Below the pieces are notes generated by a model. The model was not told the DNA's origin. It was given only the letters and a program-made list of their open reading frames with translations, and did not search any database. Positions 1 through 7,971 of a stretch of DNA of 34,894 nucleotides are shown in pieces (the first letter of the stretch is position 1; every line of letters starts with the position of its first letter). The stretch comes from Candidatus Methylomirabilota bacterium (GTDB lineage: Bacteria; Methylomirabilota; Methylomirabilia; Rokubacteriales; CSP1-6), in contig DATFYA010000166.1 in NCBI GenBank assembly GCA_035315345.1, positions 1 through 34,894 on the forward strand, written 5' to 3'. A program made the translations under genes and the position numbers.

Positions 1-2
1 TC

Positions 3-80
3 GCCGTCCTCTTCCGCAAGGGGTGGCTCCACACGGAGAGCTCCCCCGCCGTCCCCCGCCGCCCCTTCCTCGCCCGCTGA
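3..80 (+). CDS. possible C-terminal end of an upstream gene (portal?)
   Basis: A reading frame is open from the left edge and stops with TGA at 78-80, leaving 25 residues. In the usual head-gene order a portal protein precedes the prohead protease, so this may be the portal C-terminus; that is inferred from position only. The other two forward frames are also open here, and frame 1 runs straight into the protease gene, so the frame choice is uncertain. Confidence 0.25.
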   Translation, partial: AVLFRKGWLHTESSPAVPRRPFLAR

Positions 81-89
81 CCCCCCGCA

Positions 90-115
90 AATTCTGCGGG
101 CCGCGAATTCTGCGG
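90..115. repeat. tandem AATTCTGCGG repeats that can form two small hairpins
   Basis: AATTCTGCGG occurs at 90-99 and again at 106-115. Each copy is preceded by CCGCA or CCGCG, so each can fold as a 5-bp stem with loop AATTC (the second stem has a G-T pair). The pair lies between the presumed upstream gene and the protease-capsid gene. It could affect translation or mRNA processing; no function is shown. Confidence 0.3.
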
Positions 116-156
116 CTAGGCAGCCCCCTGCCTGTCGCGGCAGATTCAGCGCCATC

Positions 157-2205
157 GTGCGCAAGGCCACCGCCGCGAAAGCGCGTCCCACCGTCCAGCG
201 CGTCCAGGCCTCCGATTTCGCCCGCCGCGCCGATCTCCGCGTCGAGAGCCTCAACCGCGAGCGCCGCACCGCCGAGGTCGTCTGGACGACCGGCGCGCGC
301 GTGCTCCGCGTGCCGTGGTTCGATGAGCCCTTCTACGAGGAGCTGAGCCTCGACCCCACGCACGTGCGTATGGGACGGCTCACCAGCGGGCGGGCGAGTC
401 TCCTCGCGGCCCACGACGCGCAGTCGCTCGACGCCGCCATCGGCGTCATCGAATCGGCTGGCCTCGAACGCGGCCAGGGCGTCGCCACCGTGCGCTTCGC
501 CAAGGACGACCCCGCGGCCGATGCCATCTGGAACAAGGTCCAGCAAGGCATTCTGCGCAATATCAGCGTCGGCTACCGAGTCCACAAGTTCGAGAAGGTC
601 GCGGGGGGCGAGGGCCAGATCCCGACCCTCCGCGCGGTCGACTGGGAGCCCTTTGAACTCTCCGTCGTCCCAATCGGGGCCGACGATGGCGCCAAGATCC
701 GCGCCGACGCCCCCCTCGACACGCATCCCTGCGAGATTCTCGCCGTCGCACGGTCCCACACGAAGGAGACGACCACCATGCTAGATGAGGCCCGGTCCGA
801 GACGATCGTCGAGGCCAATCCCCTGGCGCCGCTGCCCGCCGAGCCCACGCTGGCCGATCCGCCCGAGGCGAACGAGCGCGAGGAAGGGGCCACCGCCGAG
901 TTCGAGCGCTGCGATGGCATTCGCGCGGCCTGCCTGGCGGCGCGCATGCCGCGCGCCTTCGAGGATCGGCTGATCCGCGATCGAAGCATGTCCCTCGTGA
1001 AGGCGCAGGGCCTCGTCCTGGACGAGCTCCGGAAGCGGAGCGGCGACGAGCGCGGCCCGCGCGCGCCGAGCGGCGCGAGCGAGATCACCGTCGCCGACGA
1101 TCCCTTGGTCCACGTCCGGAGCGGCATCGAGGGCGCGCTGCTCCACCGGATCGCGCCCCATCGCTTCCCGCTCGATGACAAGAGCCGCCAGTACCGCGGC
1201 ATGAGCCTCCTCGACGTCGGCCGCGCGTTCCTGAGCGCGCGCGGCGTCCGGACGAGCACGCTCGATCGCTCGCGCCTCGTCGATACGCTGCTGACGCGGA
1301 CGGGGCTCCACACGACCACGGACTTCCCAGGGCTCTTCGAGGACGCCGCGAACAAGACGCTCCGCGCGGCCTACGAGGCCGCGCCCCAGACGTGGCAGAC
1401 GATTTCGCGGCTCGTCACGCTAACGGACTTCAAGCCCTCGCGCCAGCTCCAGGTGGGGGATGCCCCGGCCCTGCTCGAGATCCTCGAGCACGGGGAGTAC
1501 ACCTTCGGCACGATCGGCGAAGCGAAGGAAACCATCCAGCTCAAGACGTATGGGCGCATGTTCGGGATCACCCGGCAGGCGCTCATCAATGACGACCTCA
1601 ACGCCTTCGGGGAAGTGCCCGCCGCGTTCGGACGCAAGGCCCGCGACATCGAGTCCGATCTGGCCTGGGCGCAGATCACGAGCAACCCGACCATGGGCGA
1701 CGGCAATGCCCTGTTCGGCGGCAACGCGCTCGCGGCGCCGCACTTTAACCTGACCTCGACCGGCACGGTTATCTCGGTGGCCGCGCTCGGCGTGGGCCGG
1801 GCGGCCCTGCGCAACCAGAAGGGGATCGACGGCGTCACGCCGCTCAACCTGACGCCCCGCTATCTCATCGTGCCCGCCGCGCTCGAGACCATCGCGGACC
1901 AGTTCGTCACGCAGATCACGCCCGCGCTCTCGGGCAGCGTCAACCCGTTCACCGCCGGCGGGCGGACGCCGCTCGTCACGGTGGTCGAGCCACGGCTCGA
2001 CGTCAACAGCGCGGTGAGCTGGTATCTGGCCACCGACGTCGCCCAGGCCCCGGTGCTCTATCACGGGATCCTCGACGGCCAAGAGGGCCCGCTGGTCACC
2101 CAGATGGAAGGCTTCGACGTGGACGGCATGAAGTTCCGGTGCCGCATCGATGTTGCCTTCAAGGCCGCCGACTGGCGGGCCATCTACAAGAACGTCGGCG
2201 CCTAG
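157..2205 (+). CDS. prohead protease-major capsid protein fusion
   Basis: This 682-residue polyprotein should build the procapsid shell and cleave it during maturation. Residues about 15-185 look like an HK97-type (S78) prohead protease: His86 in LLAAHD and Ser137 in RNISVGYRV fit the catalytic pair, followed by the conserved WEPFELSVVPIGAD. Residues about 210-385 are charged and helical, like a scaffold or delta domain. Residues about 385-682 resemble Mu gpT-like capsid proteins (SRLVTLTDF, YGRMFGITRQALINDDL, TPRYLIVPAALE). Such fusions are known in phages. The start is GTG at 157 without a clear ribosome site, and the frame is open upstream, so the N-terminus could be longer. A decoration gene follows after 24 bases. 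Confidence 0.88.
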   Translation: MRKATAAKARPTVQRVQASDFARRADLRVESLNRERRTAEVVWTTGARVLRVPWFDEPFYEELSLDPTHVRMGRLTSGRASLLAAHDAQSLDAAIGVIESAGLERGQGVATVRFAKDDPAADAIWNKVQQGILRNISVGYRVHKFEKVAGGEGQIPTLRAVDWEPFELSVVPIGADDGAKIRADAPLDTHPCEILAVARSHTKETTTMLDEARSETIVEANPLAPLPAEPTLADPPEANEREEGATAEFERCDGIRAACLAARMPRAFEDRLIRDRSMSLVKAQGLVLDELRKRSGDERGPRAPSGASEITVADDPLVHVRSGIEGALLHRIAPHRFPLDDKSRQYRGMSLLDVGRAFLSARGVRTSTLDRSRLVDTLLTRTGLHTTTDFPGLFEDAANKTLRAAYEAAPQTWQTISRLVTLTDFKPSRQLQVGDAPALLEILEHGEYTFGTIGEAKETIQLKTYGRMFGITRQALINDDLNAFGEVPAAFGRKARDIESDLAWAQITSNPTMGDGNALFGGNALAAPHFNLTSTGTVISVAALGVGRAALRNQKGIDGVTPLNLTPRYLIVPAALETIADQFVTQITPALSGSVNPFTAGGRTPLVTVVEPRLDVNSAVSWYLATDVAQAPVLYHGILDGQEGPLVTQMEGFDVDGMKFRCRIDVAFKAADWRAIYKNVGA

Positions 2206-2229
2206 CCGAAGGGAGCCCAAGGAGAGGAA

Positions 2230-2577
2230 ATGAAGACATTTTCTCAGGAAGGCGAGAACCCGACCTTTACGGCCCCCGCCAACGTGACGGCTGGCACCGG
2301 CGTCAAGATCGGCGACCTCCTGGTCATTCCCGCCATCACGGCGGCGAACGGGGCGCAGTTCACCGGCGTGATCCGGGGGGTCGTCGAGCACGCGAAGCTC
2401 TCGGCGCAGGCCTGGACCGAGGGCCAGCAGGTGAACTGGGACGACACCAACAAGCGATTCACCACCGTCACGACCGGGAACTTCCGGGCGGGCGTGGCCT
2501 ATCGCGTGGCGGCGAATCCCTCGGCGACCGGGCTGGTGTTTCTCACCGGCGTCAACCTCGGCGCGGCGCTCGCCTAA
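2230..2577 (+). CDS. capsid decoration protein, DUF2190-like
   Basis: 115 residues, beta-rich. The features are typical of the DUF2190 phage family: an N-terminal MKTFSQEGENPTFTAPANVT, a VKIGDLLVIP strand, then WTEGQQVNWDDTNKRFTT and a final GLVFLTGVNL. Members are small proteins encoded next to the capsid gene and are thought to decorate or stabilise the head. A strong ribosome site (AAGGAGAGG) lies just before the ATG, consistent with high expression of a structural protein. Position directly after the capsid fusion supports the role. The exact virion location is inferred from the family and was not tested. Confidence 0.75.
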   Translation: MKTFSQEGENPTFTAPANVTAGTGVKIGDLLVIPAITAANGAQFTGVIRGVVEHAKLSAQAWTEGQQVNWDDTNKRFTTVTTGNFRAGVAYRVAANPSATGLVFLTGVNLGAALA

Positions 2578-2598
2578 AGGTTCCGCTCGAGCCCCGGC

Positions 2599-2925
2599 GT
2601 GCCCGATCTCCGGCCCTCGCTCGACCCGGCCTTTTCGGCCTTCGGGGTGCCGGCGACGGTCACGCCCGCGGGCGGGGTCGCCGTGGAGACGACCGTGATC
2701 GGGCAAGCCCCGTTCCAGCTCGTGCAGGAAGCGACGGCGGACCCCGCAATCACCGACTATCGGCGCCGCGTCGCCGTCCGACGGAGCGCGGTGCCACTCC
2801 TGCCCGTGGGCAGCACGATCCTCGCCCCGGAAGGCTTCGTGCTCGGCGCGACGCCGACGAGCTACACCGTGGACCTCGTGGAGGATCTCGACCCCGAAGT
2901 CCATCACGCGCGGGTGCGCGACTGA
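2599..2925 (+). CDS. head-tail joining protein, gpFII-like
   Basis: 108 residues. The opening (about residues 7-35: DPAFSAFGVPATVTPAGG, then VAVETTVIGQ) and the later VGSTILAPEGFVLG fit the small beta-barrel head-tail attachment proteins of lambdoid phages, which sit at the head-tail interface. The start is GTG at 2599, 21 bases after the decoration gene; there is no strong ribosome site and a slightly different start is possible. It ends with TGATG overlapping the next gene, so translation is probably coupled. The assignment rests on a short pattern plus gene order (capsid, decoration, joining, gpZ, gpU). Confidence 0.55.
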   Translation: MPDLRPSLDPAFSAFGVPATVTPAGGVAVETTVIGQAPFQLVQEATADPAITDYRRRVAVRRSAVPLLPVGSTILAPEGFVLGATPTSYTVDLVEDLDPEVHHARVRD

Positions 2926-3488
2926 TGGCGACCGTGGTCGTCCGGCTCGATACGCTCGGCCTCGACGATGCGCTGAAGAACCTGGGCCAGAAGGAAGTGC
3001 GCGCGCGCGTGCGCGCCCTGAATCGGACCATCGCCACGGCCCAGACCGAGGCCCGGCGGGCCATCGCCGAGGATACCGGGCTCCCCCAGCGCGTCATCGC
3101 CCAGTCGCTCAGCGTGGAGCGCGCCGTGTTTGGTCGGCCCACGGCCACGCTCCAAGCGACGGGGCGGCGCATTCCGCTCTACGACTTCACCCGGCAGCGG
3201 AAGCTTCGCGGGCGCCCCACCGGCAAGGGCGCGGTGCCCGGGGCCTTCATCGCGCGCATGGCGAGCGGGCACGTCGGGATCTTCAAGCGGGTGGGGAAGT
3301 CCCGCTCGCGCAAGGGCCTACCGCCCCATGCGCCGGGCCTGCCGATCACGGAGCTCTTCGGCCCCTCGCTGCCGTTCGTCTTCACGAACGCGAAGATCAT
3401 GGGCGCGCTCCTCGCGCACGCCAAGGAGAACCTCGCGAAGAACTATCGGCACGAGGTGCAATTTCTCGAGCGTGCGCATGCGTCATGA
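2925..3488 (+). CDS. minor tail protein, gpZ-like
   Basis: 187 residues from an ATG that overlaps the previous stop (TGATG); the frame is open further upstream but that part is antagonistic to the preceding genes. The N-terminal half has the pattern of prophage minor tail protein Z: a helix with RVRALNRTIATAQTEARRAI followed by DTGLPQRVIAQSLSV. A basic middle and a hydrophobic end (PITELFGPSLPFVF) follow. In lambda, gpZ acts at the head-proximal end of the tail. The next gene starts inside the stop codon (ATGA) and is gpU-like, matching the lambda Z-U order. Confidence 0.7.
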   Translation: MATVVVRLDTLGLDDALKNLGQKEVRARVRALNRTIATAQTEARRAIAEDTGLPQRVIAQSLSVERAVFGRPTATLQATGRRIPLYDFTRQRKLRGRPTGKGAVPGAFIARMASGHVGIFKRVGKSRSRKGLPPHAPGLPITELFGPSLPFVFTNAKIMGALLAHAKENLAKNYRHEVQFLERAHAS

Positions 3489-3988
3489 TCAAGGAGCCGC
3501 CCGAGGTCCTCGCCCTGGCGGCGCTCCGCGAGATCCTGAGCGATCTCAGCGGCGAGCGGCCCGGGGGCTGGACGTATCCCCAGACCCCGAGCGTCGTCGG
3601 CTGGCCGCTCCCGCCGCCCGGGCAGCAGATGAATCGCGACGAGCTGCCGCGCCTCTACGTGGTGGCGGCCTCCGGTTCGACCCTCGAGGGCGCCGGCATC
3701 AAAGGGGCGGCCCTGGCCTACCGGAAGGCCTTTCTGGTGGATATCTACGGCGTGATTCGGGGGGACGACACGGCCACGGCGGACACGTGGCGCTGGCGCC
3801 TGCTCGACGACGTCCTCATGACGCTCCATCAGAACTGGACGCTCTTCAGGACGGCGATGGACGGGATCGACATCACCCAGCGGCCGCAGGGCCTCGATAC
3901 CGGAGAATTCTCGACCGACGCGCTTTTCATTCAGCCGGTGACCGTGCGACTCCGGCCGTGGGCACCGACCACACTGCCCGCGCCGTAA
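3485..3988 (+). CDS. tail terminator-like minor tail protein, gpU-like
   Basis: 167 residues. The layout is like tail-terminator or completion proteins: an N-terminal helix (LALAALREILSDLSG), a central strand pair (YRKAFLVDIYGVIRG), a helical stretch carrying a DDVLMTLHQNW motif, and a C-terminal strand with FIQPVTVRLRPW. These proteins cap the tail tube and set the tail end. The ATG overlaps the gpZ stop. The call leans on position between the gpZ-like gene and the tail tube gene, plus fold pattern, because sequence in this family is poorly conserved. Confidence 0.5.
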   Translation: MIKEPPEVLALAALREILSDLSGERPGGWTYPQTPSVVGWPLPPPGQQMNRDELPRLYVVAASGSTLEGAGIKGAALAYRKAFLVDIYGVIRGDDTATADTWRWRLLDDVLMTLHQNWTLFRTAMDGIDITQRPQGLDTGEFSTDALFIQPVTVRLRPWAPTTLPAP

Positions 3989-4009
3989 CGATGTCAGGGG
4001 GAGACCGCC

Positions 4010-4399
4010 ATGGCGTTTACGCATACGATTCGGACGATCTTCAGCTCGGCGGGCGGCGCCTCCGTCCAGGGCTCCGTCGCCTCGGTGGCGGATGCGGAGG
4101 ATAACCGCGACATCGTCGTCCCACCGACGACCACGGACCATCCGGTCGCGCTGACCCTCGCGTTCGCGTCGCTGAAGTCGCTCTTCATCCTGTCGGATCA
4201 GGATGTCTCGTTTCAGACGAATAACGCCGCGACGCCGGTCGACACGCTCACGCTCAAGGCCAATGTGCCCTTCACGTGGGTGAGCACCGGCGGCGTGGTC
4301 AATCCCTTCACGGCAAACATCACGAGTCTGTTTCTCACGAACGCGGGCGCGACGGCGGCGACGGTGCAGATCCGCCTCGCGGTCGACAGCACCCCGTAG
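4010..4399 (+). CDS. conserved phage structural protein, unknown role
   Basis: 129 residues and strongly beta-rich, with SVASVADAEDNRDIVVPP, LKSLFILSDQDVSFQTNN and ITSLFLTNAGATAATVQIRLAV. I have the impression of a family of small phage virion proteins with this pattern, often found near the tail tube gene, but no biochemical role is known to me. A GGGGGAG ribosome site precedes the ATG. The gene stands between the gpU-like gene and the tail tube gene, so a tail-associated or decoration role is the most likely. No signal peptide or membrane segment is visible. Confidence 0.6.
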   Translation: MAFTHTIRTIFSSAGGASVQGSVASVADAEDNRDIVVPPTTTDHPVALTLAFASLKSLFILSDQDVSFQTNNAATPVDTLTLKANVPFTWVSTGGVVNPFTANITSLFLTNAGATAATVQIRLAVDSTP

Positions 4400-4433
4400 G
4401 CTCACGCGCCCGGCCGCGTAAGAGGAGACGACG

Positions 4434-4931
4434 ATGCCCGATCCGACATTGCTCCGGTTGGCGCCGGCGAGTGTGTTCTTCGATAGCGTCCATCTGGGCT
4501 ATCTGAGCTTCCGGACGCCCGTCGAGATCGAGGACGAGAGCCGCTCGGTCGAGCTCCTGGCCGGCCAGACGGGTGACACCCCGGTCGATGAAGTCCTGAC
4601 CGGCCATCGCTGCACGGTCCGGTGCCCGGTTGTCGAGGTCAGCCCGGAAAAGCTCGCCCTCGCGATCCCCAACTCGGAGATCGCCGGGTCGACGGTCACG
4701 ATCAAGAACAAGATCGGGCAGCGCCAGCGCAGTATCGCGAAAGAGTTGCGCGTGGTCCGCCTGGTCGACGGCGAGGAGAGCCTCCTCCCAGAGGATATCT
4801 TCGTCTTCCCCCTCGCCTCCCCGAAGCCCGGGACCGTCACCCAGACGTTCGGCCAGGAGCAGCAGGAATTGCTCCTGACCTTCCAGGTCTGGATGGATCC
4901 CACGACCAAGGAGTTCTACAGTGTCGGCTAG
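4434..4931 (+). CDS. major tail tube protein
   Basis: 165 residues. It begins with an acidic beta-rich part (VFFDSVHLGYLSFRTPVEIEDE), has TGHRCTVRCPVVEVSPEKL, and ends in strands containing QQELLLTFQVWMDP. This is the size and look of siphoviral tail-tube subunits, which polymerise as stacked hexamers. It sits right before the tail chaperone and tape measure, the usual place. A GAGGAGACGACG ribosome region precedes the ATG. The stop overlaps the chaperone start by 11 bases. Confidence 0.65.
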   Translation: MPDPTLLRLAPASVFFDSVHLGYLSFRTPVEIEDESRSVELLAGQTGDTPVDEVLTGHRCTVRCPVVEVSPEKLALAIPNSEIAGSTVTIKNKIGQRQRSIAKELRVVRLVDGEESLLPEDIFVFPLASPKPGTVTQTFGQEQQELLLTFQVWMDPTTKEFYSVG

Positions 4932-5421
4932 CACGCCCGCGCGCGATCCTGACGCCCTCCGGCGCTATCTCGCGGGTGGGCGCCGCGACGGCCAGGCGCG
5001 CACGCCGCACGGCGCCGACATGGCCGCGTTCCTGCCCGCCGCGCCCGTCGCGACCTTCTGGGCTTGCGGGCGGGCCTGGACCGTCCCGCACGCGCGGAAT
5101 CTGAAGGGCCTCCGTACCTTCGAGCACCTCGTCGCCGTCTTCACGCAGGCCGACGAGGAACTGCCGATGACTCAGCGCCATTTCGCCGTCTTGCAGATTC
5201 TCGTGGGCGGGACGTGGGACGGCGCGACGTGGGTCTCGGCCTTGCCCGCGGCGGCGGCGGATGAGCTCTCCCGCAACGAGGTCGACGAGCTGGTGCGGCT
5301 CGCCACCGAGGGCACGGGCCGCCCTCCGATGGGCGAGGAGGCGACGGCGACCCCGCCACGGTCGGCAGCGTCCTCGCCCTCTACCGCCGCTTCTATCCCG
5401 GAGACTCCTACCGGGACTTGA
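4921..5421 (+). CDS. tail assembly chaperone, short (gpG-like) form
   Basis: 166 residues from GTG at 4921, inside the end of the tail tube gene. The middle (ATFWACGRAWTVPHARNLKGLRTFEHL in two parts, then MTQRHFAVLQILVGG) and LSRNEVDELVRLATEG resemble tail assembly chaperones that bind the tape measure during tail assembly. After about residue 138 this frame becomes Ala/Ser/Thr/Pro-rich and loses protein-like character, whereas the -1 frame becomes protein-like. This is the classic layout of gpG/gpGT pairs. The stop TGA overlaps an ATG of the -1 frame (TGATG at 5419-5423). Confidence 0.65.
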   Translation: MSASTPARDPDALRRYLAGGRRDGQARTPHGADMAAFLPAAPVATFWACGRAWTVPHARNLKGLRTFEHLVAVFTQADEELPMTQRHFAVLQILVGGTWDGATWVSALPAAAADELSRNEVDELVRLATEGTGRPPMGEEATATPPRSAASSPSTAASIPETPTGT

Positions 5422-5594
5422 TGGAGTCTATGACGTGGGCCGAGGTCGTCCACCAGCTGGCCCTGGTTCCCGAGGCCCACGGCTTCGTGGAGCAGGGCCG
5501 CCGTCCGCGTCGTAGCCGCCCGATCACCTCCTGGGAGGGCCTCCAGCAGCAGCGCCGCGCGCGCCGGGGCGGAGCATGGCTGACGCCAAGCTAA
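5265..5594 (+). CDS. -1 frame extension of the tail chaperone (gpGT-like)
   Basis: The -1 frame is open from 5265, after a TGA at 5262-5264, to TAA at 5592-5594. From about 5355 it reads as a convincing protein (VGSVLALYRRFYPGDSYRDL, MTWAEVVHQLALVPEAHGF), like the C-terminal part of frameshifted tail chaperones. The shift must occur between 5265 and about 5355. No textbook X_XXY_YYZ heptamer is visible; single-codon slips are possible at C_CCT (5322-5325) or G_GGC (5331-5334). Alternatively a 57-residue protein starts at ATG 5421 by stop-start coupling, but that would leave the convincing residues before it unexplained. It overlaps the tape measure start by 19 bases. Confidence 0.6.
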   Translation, partial: ALPQRGRRAGAARHRGHGPPSDGRGGDGDPATVGSVLALYRRFYPGDSYRDLMESMTWAEVVHQLALVPEAHGFVEQGRRPRRSRPITSWEGLQQQRRARRGGAWLTPS

Positions 5595-7594
5595 CCCTCG
5601 GCTTCGATACCGAGGGCGCACTCGCGAGCCTCACGGCCTTCAGCCGGAAGGCCAAGGCCATTCTCTCGGAGCCCCTCGTCGGGCCCCGCGCGGACGTCGG
5701 CACCGCCAAGGGCCTCGAGGACGCCTTCGGCAATCTCCAGCGGACGCGGACGAGTCTCGACCAGGTGCGGACGGCCGCTGGCTCGACCCTGACTCAGCTC
5801 GGCGGCGTGGCGGGCGCGATCGCGCTCTTCGACCAACTCACCACGGCCGTGGGCGCGGCCGCCGACGAGCAGGTCCGGCTCAACACCACGCTCAAGGCGA
5901 TGGACGTCGGCACGCTCACCGCCGCGCTGACGCAGTACAACAACCAGCTCGACATCATGGTCGAGCGCCAGCGCATGGCCGAGCAGGGGGGCTTGGGCGG
6001 CCTCTTGAGCAATCTCTCCGTGGCCTTCCTCAACACCAAGCAGGCCCTCGCGGAGACCCTCTCGGGGAGCACGGCGGAGGAGGACGCGGCGCGCGTCCGG
6101 GCGCGGCGGCTCGCGGTGATCGACTTCGAGGAAGGCCAGAAGCAGCGGAAGCTCCTCGCCGCCGGCGCGGCCACGGAGTTTCAGTCGCTCCAGTTCCGCC
6201 AGGCGGACCTCCTGGCGCGCGGCGATCTCGCGGGGGCGGAGGCCGGGGCCAAGGCGATCGAGGAGCAGCAGGCGAAAGCCAATGCACTGGCCAAGGAAGC
6301 GCTCAAGGCCGATCAGGAGCGCCGTCGCGCGGCTGAGCTTGCCGTCTCCGGCGCGACCCCGGAATCCGTCGAGATCACCTTTAAGCAAGAGCTCCTGAAC
6401 CTCGACAAGGAACTGTTCCTCAGCGGGCAGCGCCGCCAGCAGCAGAATCAGCGCGGCATCGAGGACCTCCGCCAGCTCGTGGCCGAGACCGCCAACCTCC
6501 GCGAGCAACTCGAGCGCGACCGTACCACCCAGGAAGGCGTGGCCGATGCCGCCGAGCAGGAGCGGCAGGCCCGCCGGCGGCGGCTCGAGCTCGAGACCGT
6601 GGGCCAGCTCCGCGAGGCGGAGCAGGGCCTCGCCCAGGAGATCGCGGGCGCGCAAGGCCGGATTCTCAATGACATTAGCGAGACCAATGCGGCTCGGCGC
6701 GAACAGGCCGTGGCGACCGCGCGAGCGGAGGTCGAGGCCGTCCAGGCCGCCGCGACGGCGCAGCTCCGGGGCCTCGGGGGCCGCCAGGCGGCTGCCCAGA
6801 GTCAATTGGAGACGCTCTCGGGCCTGCCGTCGACGCCAGAGGTCGAGCGACGGCGCCTCACGCTCCTGAGCCAGATCCAGGACATTCAGGGGCAGATCAC
6901 CGAGGCCGCCCGCAAAGGCGCGGCGGACCGGGCCGCGATCGAGATCAAGACGGCCGCCGAATTGCGCCAGCTCGCCATCAAGGATGCGGCCGACCGGATT
7001 GCCCTCCTCCAGAAGTCGATCGCGAAAGAGACGGAGCTGCGCACGGAGGCGCGGAACCTCTTGGCCGAAGCCCTCCGCGGCGTCGGCACCGGGGCCGGGC
7101 AGCAAGCGGTCAATGAGTTCAGCCTAGTCAGTCGCGTGAGCCTCCAGCGGGATCTCGATCAGCGGCGCCGCGAGAATGAGCGAGTGCTCGAGGAATTTCA
7201 GGCTGGGCAGGCCGTCAATCAGCGGCAGCTTGAGCAGGCCCTCCAGCAGCAGCCCTTTCAGGAGCAGCTCCAGCAATTCGGCGGGTTGGGTCTCGCGACC
7301 AATATTGCTGGGACGACGCCAACCCAGTTTCCCGGCCAACTCACGGGCGCGGAGCAGTTCCGCCAAGCCCAGGATCAGATCGCCACGCTCTCCACCCAGG
7401 TGACGGATGCCCTCGCGGGCATCAAAGGCAGCTTCGCGGACAGCCTCGGCCAGGTCCCCGCGCTCATGCAAGACACGATGGATCAGCTCCTCACCATCGT
7501 CGAGACCGGCAAGTCGAAGCTCGGCGCCTCGCTCGCCGACATGGTCCAGGGCCAGCTCACCCGCGCCTTCGCCGACGCGCAGCGGCGGATGTGA
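5576..7594 (+). CDS. tail length tape measure protein
   Basis: 672 residues, the longest gene of the assembly module. The N-terminus (MADAKLTLGFDTEGALASL) and a central Gln/Glu/Arg-rich heptad-like region (about residues 180-560) indicate long coiled coils. A hydrophobic patch near residues 70-100 (GGVAGAIALFDQLTTAVGAA) is usual in this family. Tape measure proteins set tail length, span the tube lumen and help DNA passage. By the rule of about 0.15 nm per residue the tail would be roughly 100 nm; this is an estimate. It follows the frameshifted chaperone, as in lambda. Confidence 0.82.
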   Translation: MADAKLTLGFDTEGALASLTAFSRKAKAILSEPLVGPRADVGTAKGLEDAFGNLQRTRTSLDQVRTAAGSTLTQLGGVAGAIALFDQLTTAVGAAADEQVRLNTTLKAMDVGTLTAALTQYNNQLDIMVERQRMAEQGGLGGLLSNLSVAFLNTKQALAETLSGSTAEEDAARVRARRLAVIDFEEGQKQRKLLAAGAATEFQSLQFRQADLLARGDLAGAEAGAKAIEEQQAKANALAKEALKADQERRRAAELAVSGATPESVEITFKQELLNLDKELFLSGQRRQQQNQRGIEDLRQLVAETANLREQLERDRTTQEGVADAAEQERQARRRRLELETVGQLREAEQGLAQEIAGAQGRILNDISETNAARREQAVATARAEVEAVQAAATAQLRGLGGRQAAAQSQLETLSGLPSTPEVERRRLTLLSQIQDIQGQITEAARKGAADRAAIEIKTAAELRQLAIKDAADRIALLQKSIAKETELRTEARNLLAEALRGVGTGAGQQAVNEFSLVSRVSLQRDLDQRRRENERVLEEFQAGQAVNQRQLEQALQQQPFQEQLQQFGGLGLATNIAGTTPTQFPGQLTGAEQFRQAQDQIATLSTQVTDALAGIKGSFADSLGQVPALMQDTMDQLLTIVETGKSKLGASLADMVQGQLTRAFADAQRRM

Positions 7595-7968
7595 TGGAGA
7601 CGGCGATCCTCGGCGGCGTGACGCTCTCAGCCGGGCCCGGGGCGCTGGCCCAGCGCTGGCCGCCGCGCGAGACCTTTTTTGACGGGCCGGGCGGGTGGAG
7701 CGGCTCCCAGTGGTTTGACATGCCGGTCGGCGATCTCGTACTCGAGCTCGGCAGCGGGGCCAATGGCCAGATCACGCAGACGGAGGTCGTGGCGATCCGC
7801 GCCCTGCAGCGCGCGGGGGCGACCGTGGCCTATCAGGACTGGATGGGCAACGATTGCATGGTCCGCATCGTGGACTTTGCCCCCACGCATTTCGCGGCCG
7901 ATCTCTGGAACTATAGCCTCGTCCTCCGCGTCCGCAGCGCGGTGACGCTCCTCGGCGTCCTCGAGTAG
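7594..7968 (+). CDS. small tail tip-associated protein, function unknown
   Basis: 124 residues from the ATG at 7594, which overlaps the tape measure stop (TGATG); a GTG just before it at 7591 is also in frame. The sequence has a beta-rich N-terminal part (TAILGGVTLSAGPG), an aromatic segment (GGWSGSQWFDMPVGDL) and a C-terminal strand (LVLRVRSAVTLLGVLE). Small proteins at this place, directly after the tape measure, usually belong to the distal tail or tip. I recognise no specific family. Confidence 0.55.
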   Translation: METAILGGVTLSAGPGALAQRWPPRETFFDGPGGWSGSQWFDMPVGDLVLELGSGANGQITQTEVVAIRALQRAGATVAYQDWMGNDCMVRIVDFAPTHFAADLWNYSLVLRVRSAVTLLGVLE

Positions 7969-7971
7969 GCC

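Noticed and set aside
1420-2907. Long leftward ORF (495 residues) opposite the capsid fusion
   Set aside because: It is a codon-bias shadow: Arg/Gly/Ala/Asp-rich, no protein-like pattern, and fully antisense to a recognised structural gene. GC-rich DNA commonly gives such frames.
2139-2924. Long N-terminal extension of the gpZ-like gene
   Set aside because: This part overlaps the decoration and joining genes in another frame and is Arg/Gly-rich. ATG 2925 with TGATG coupling is the credible start.
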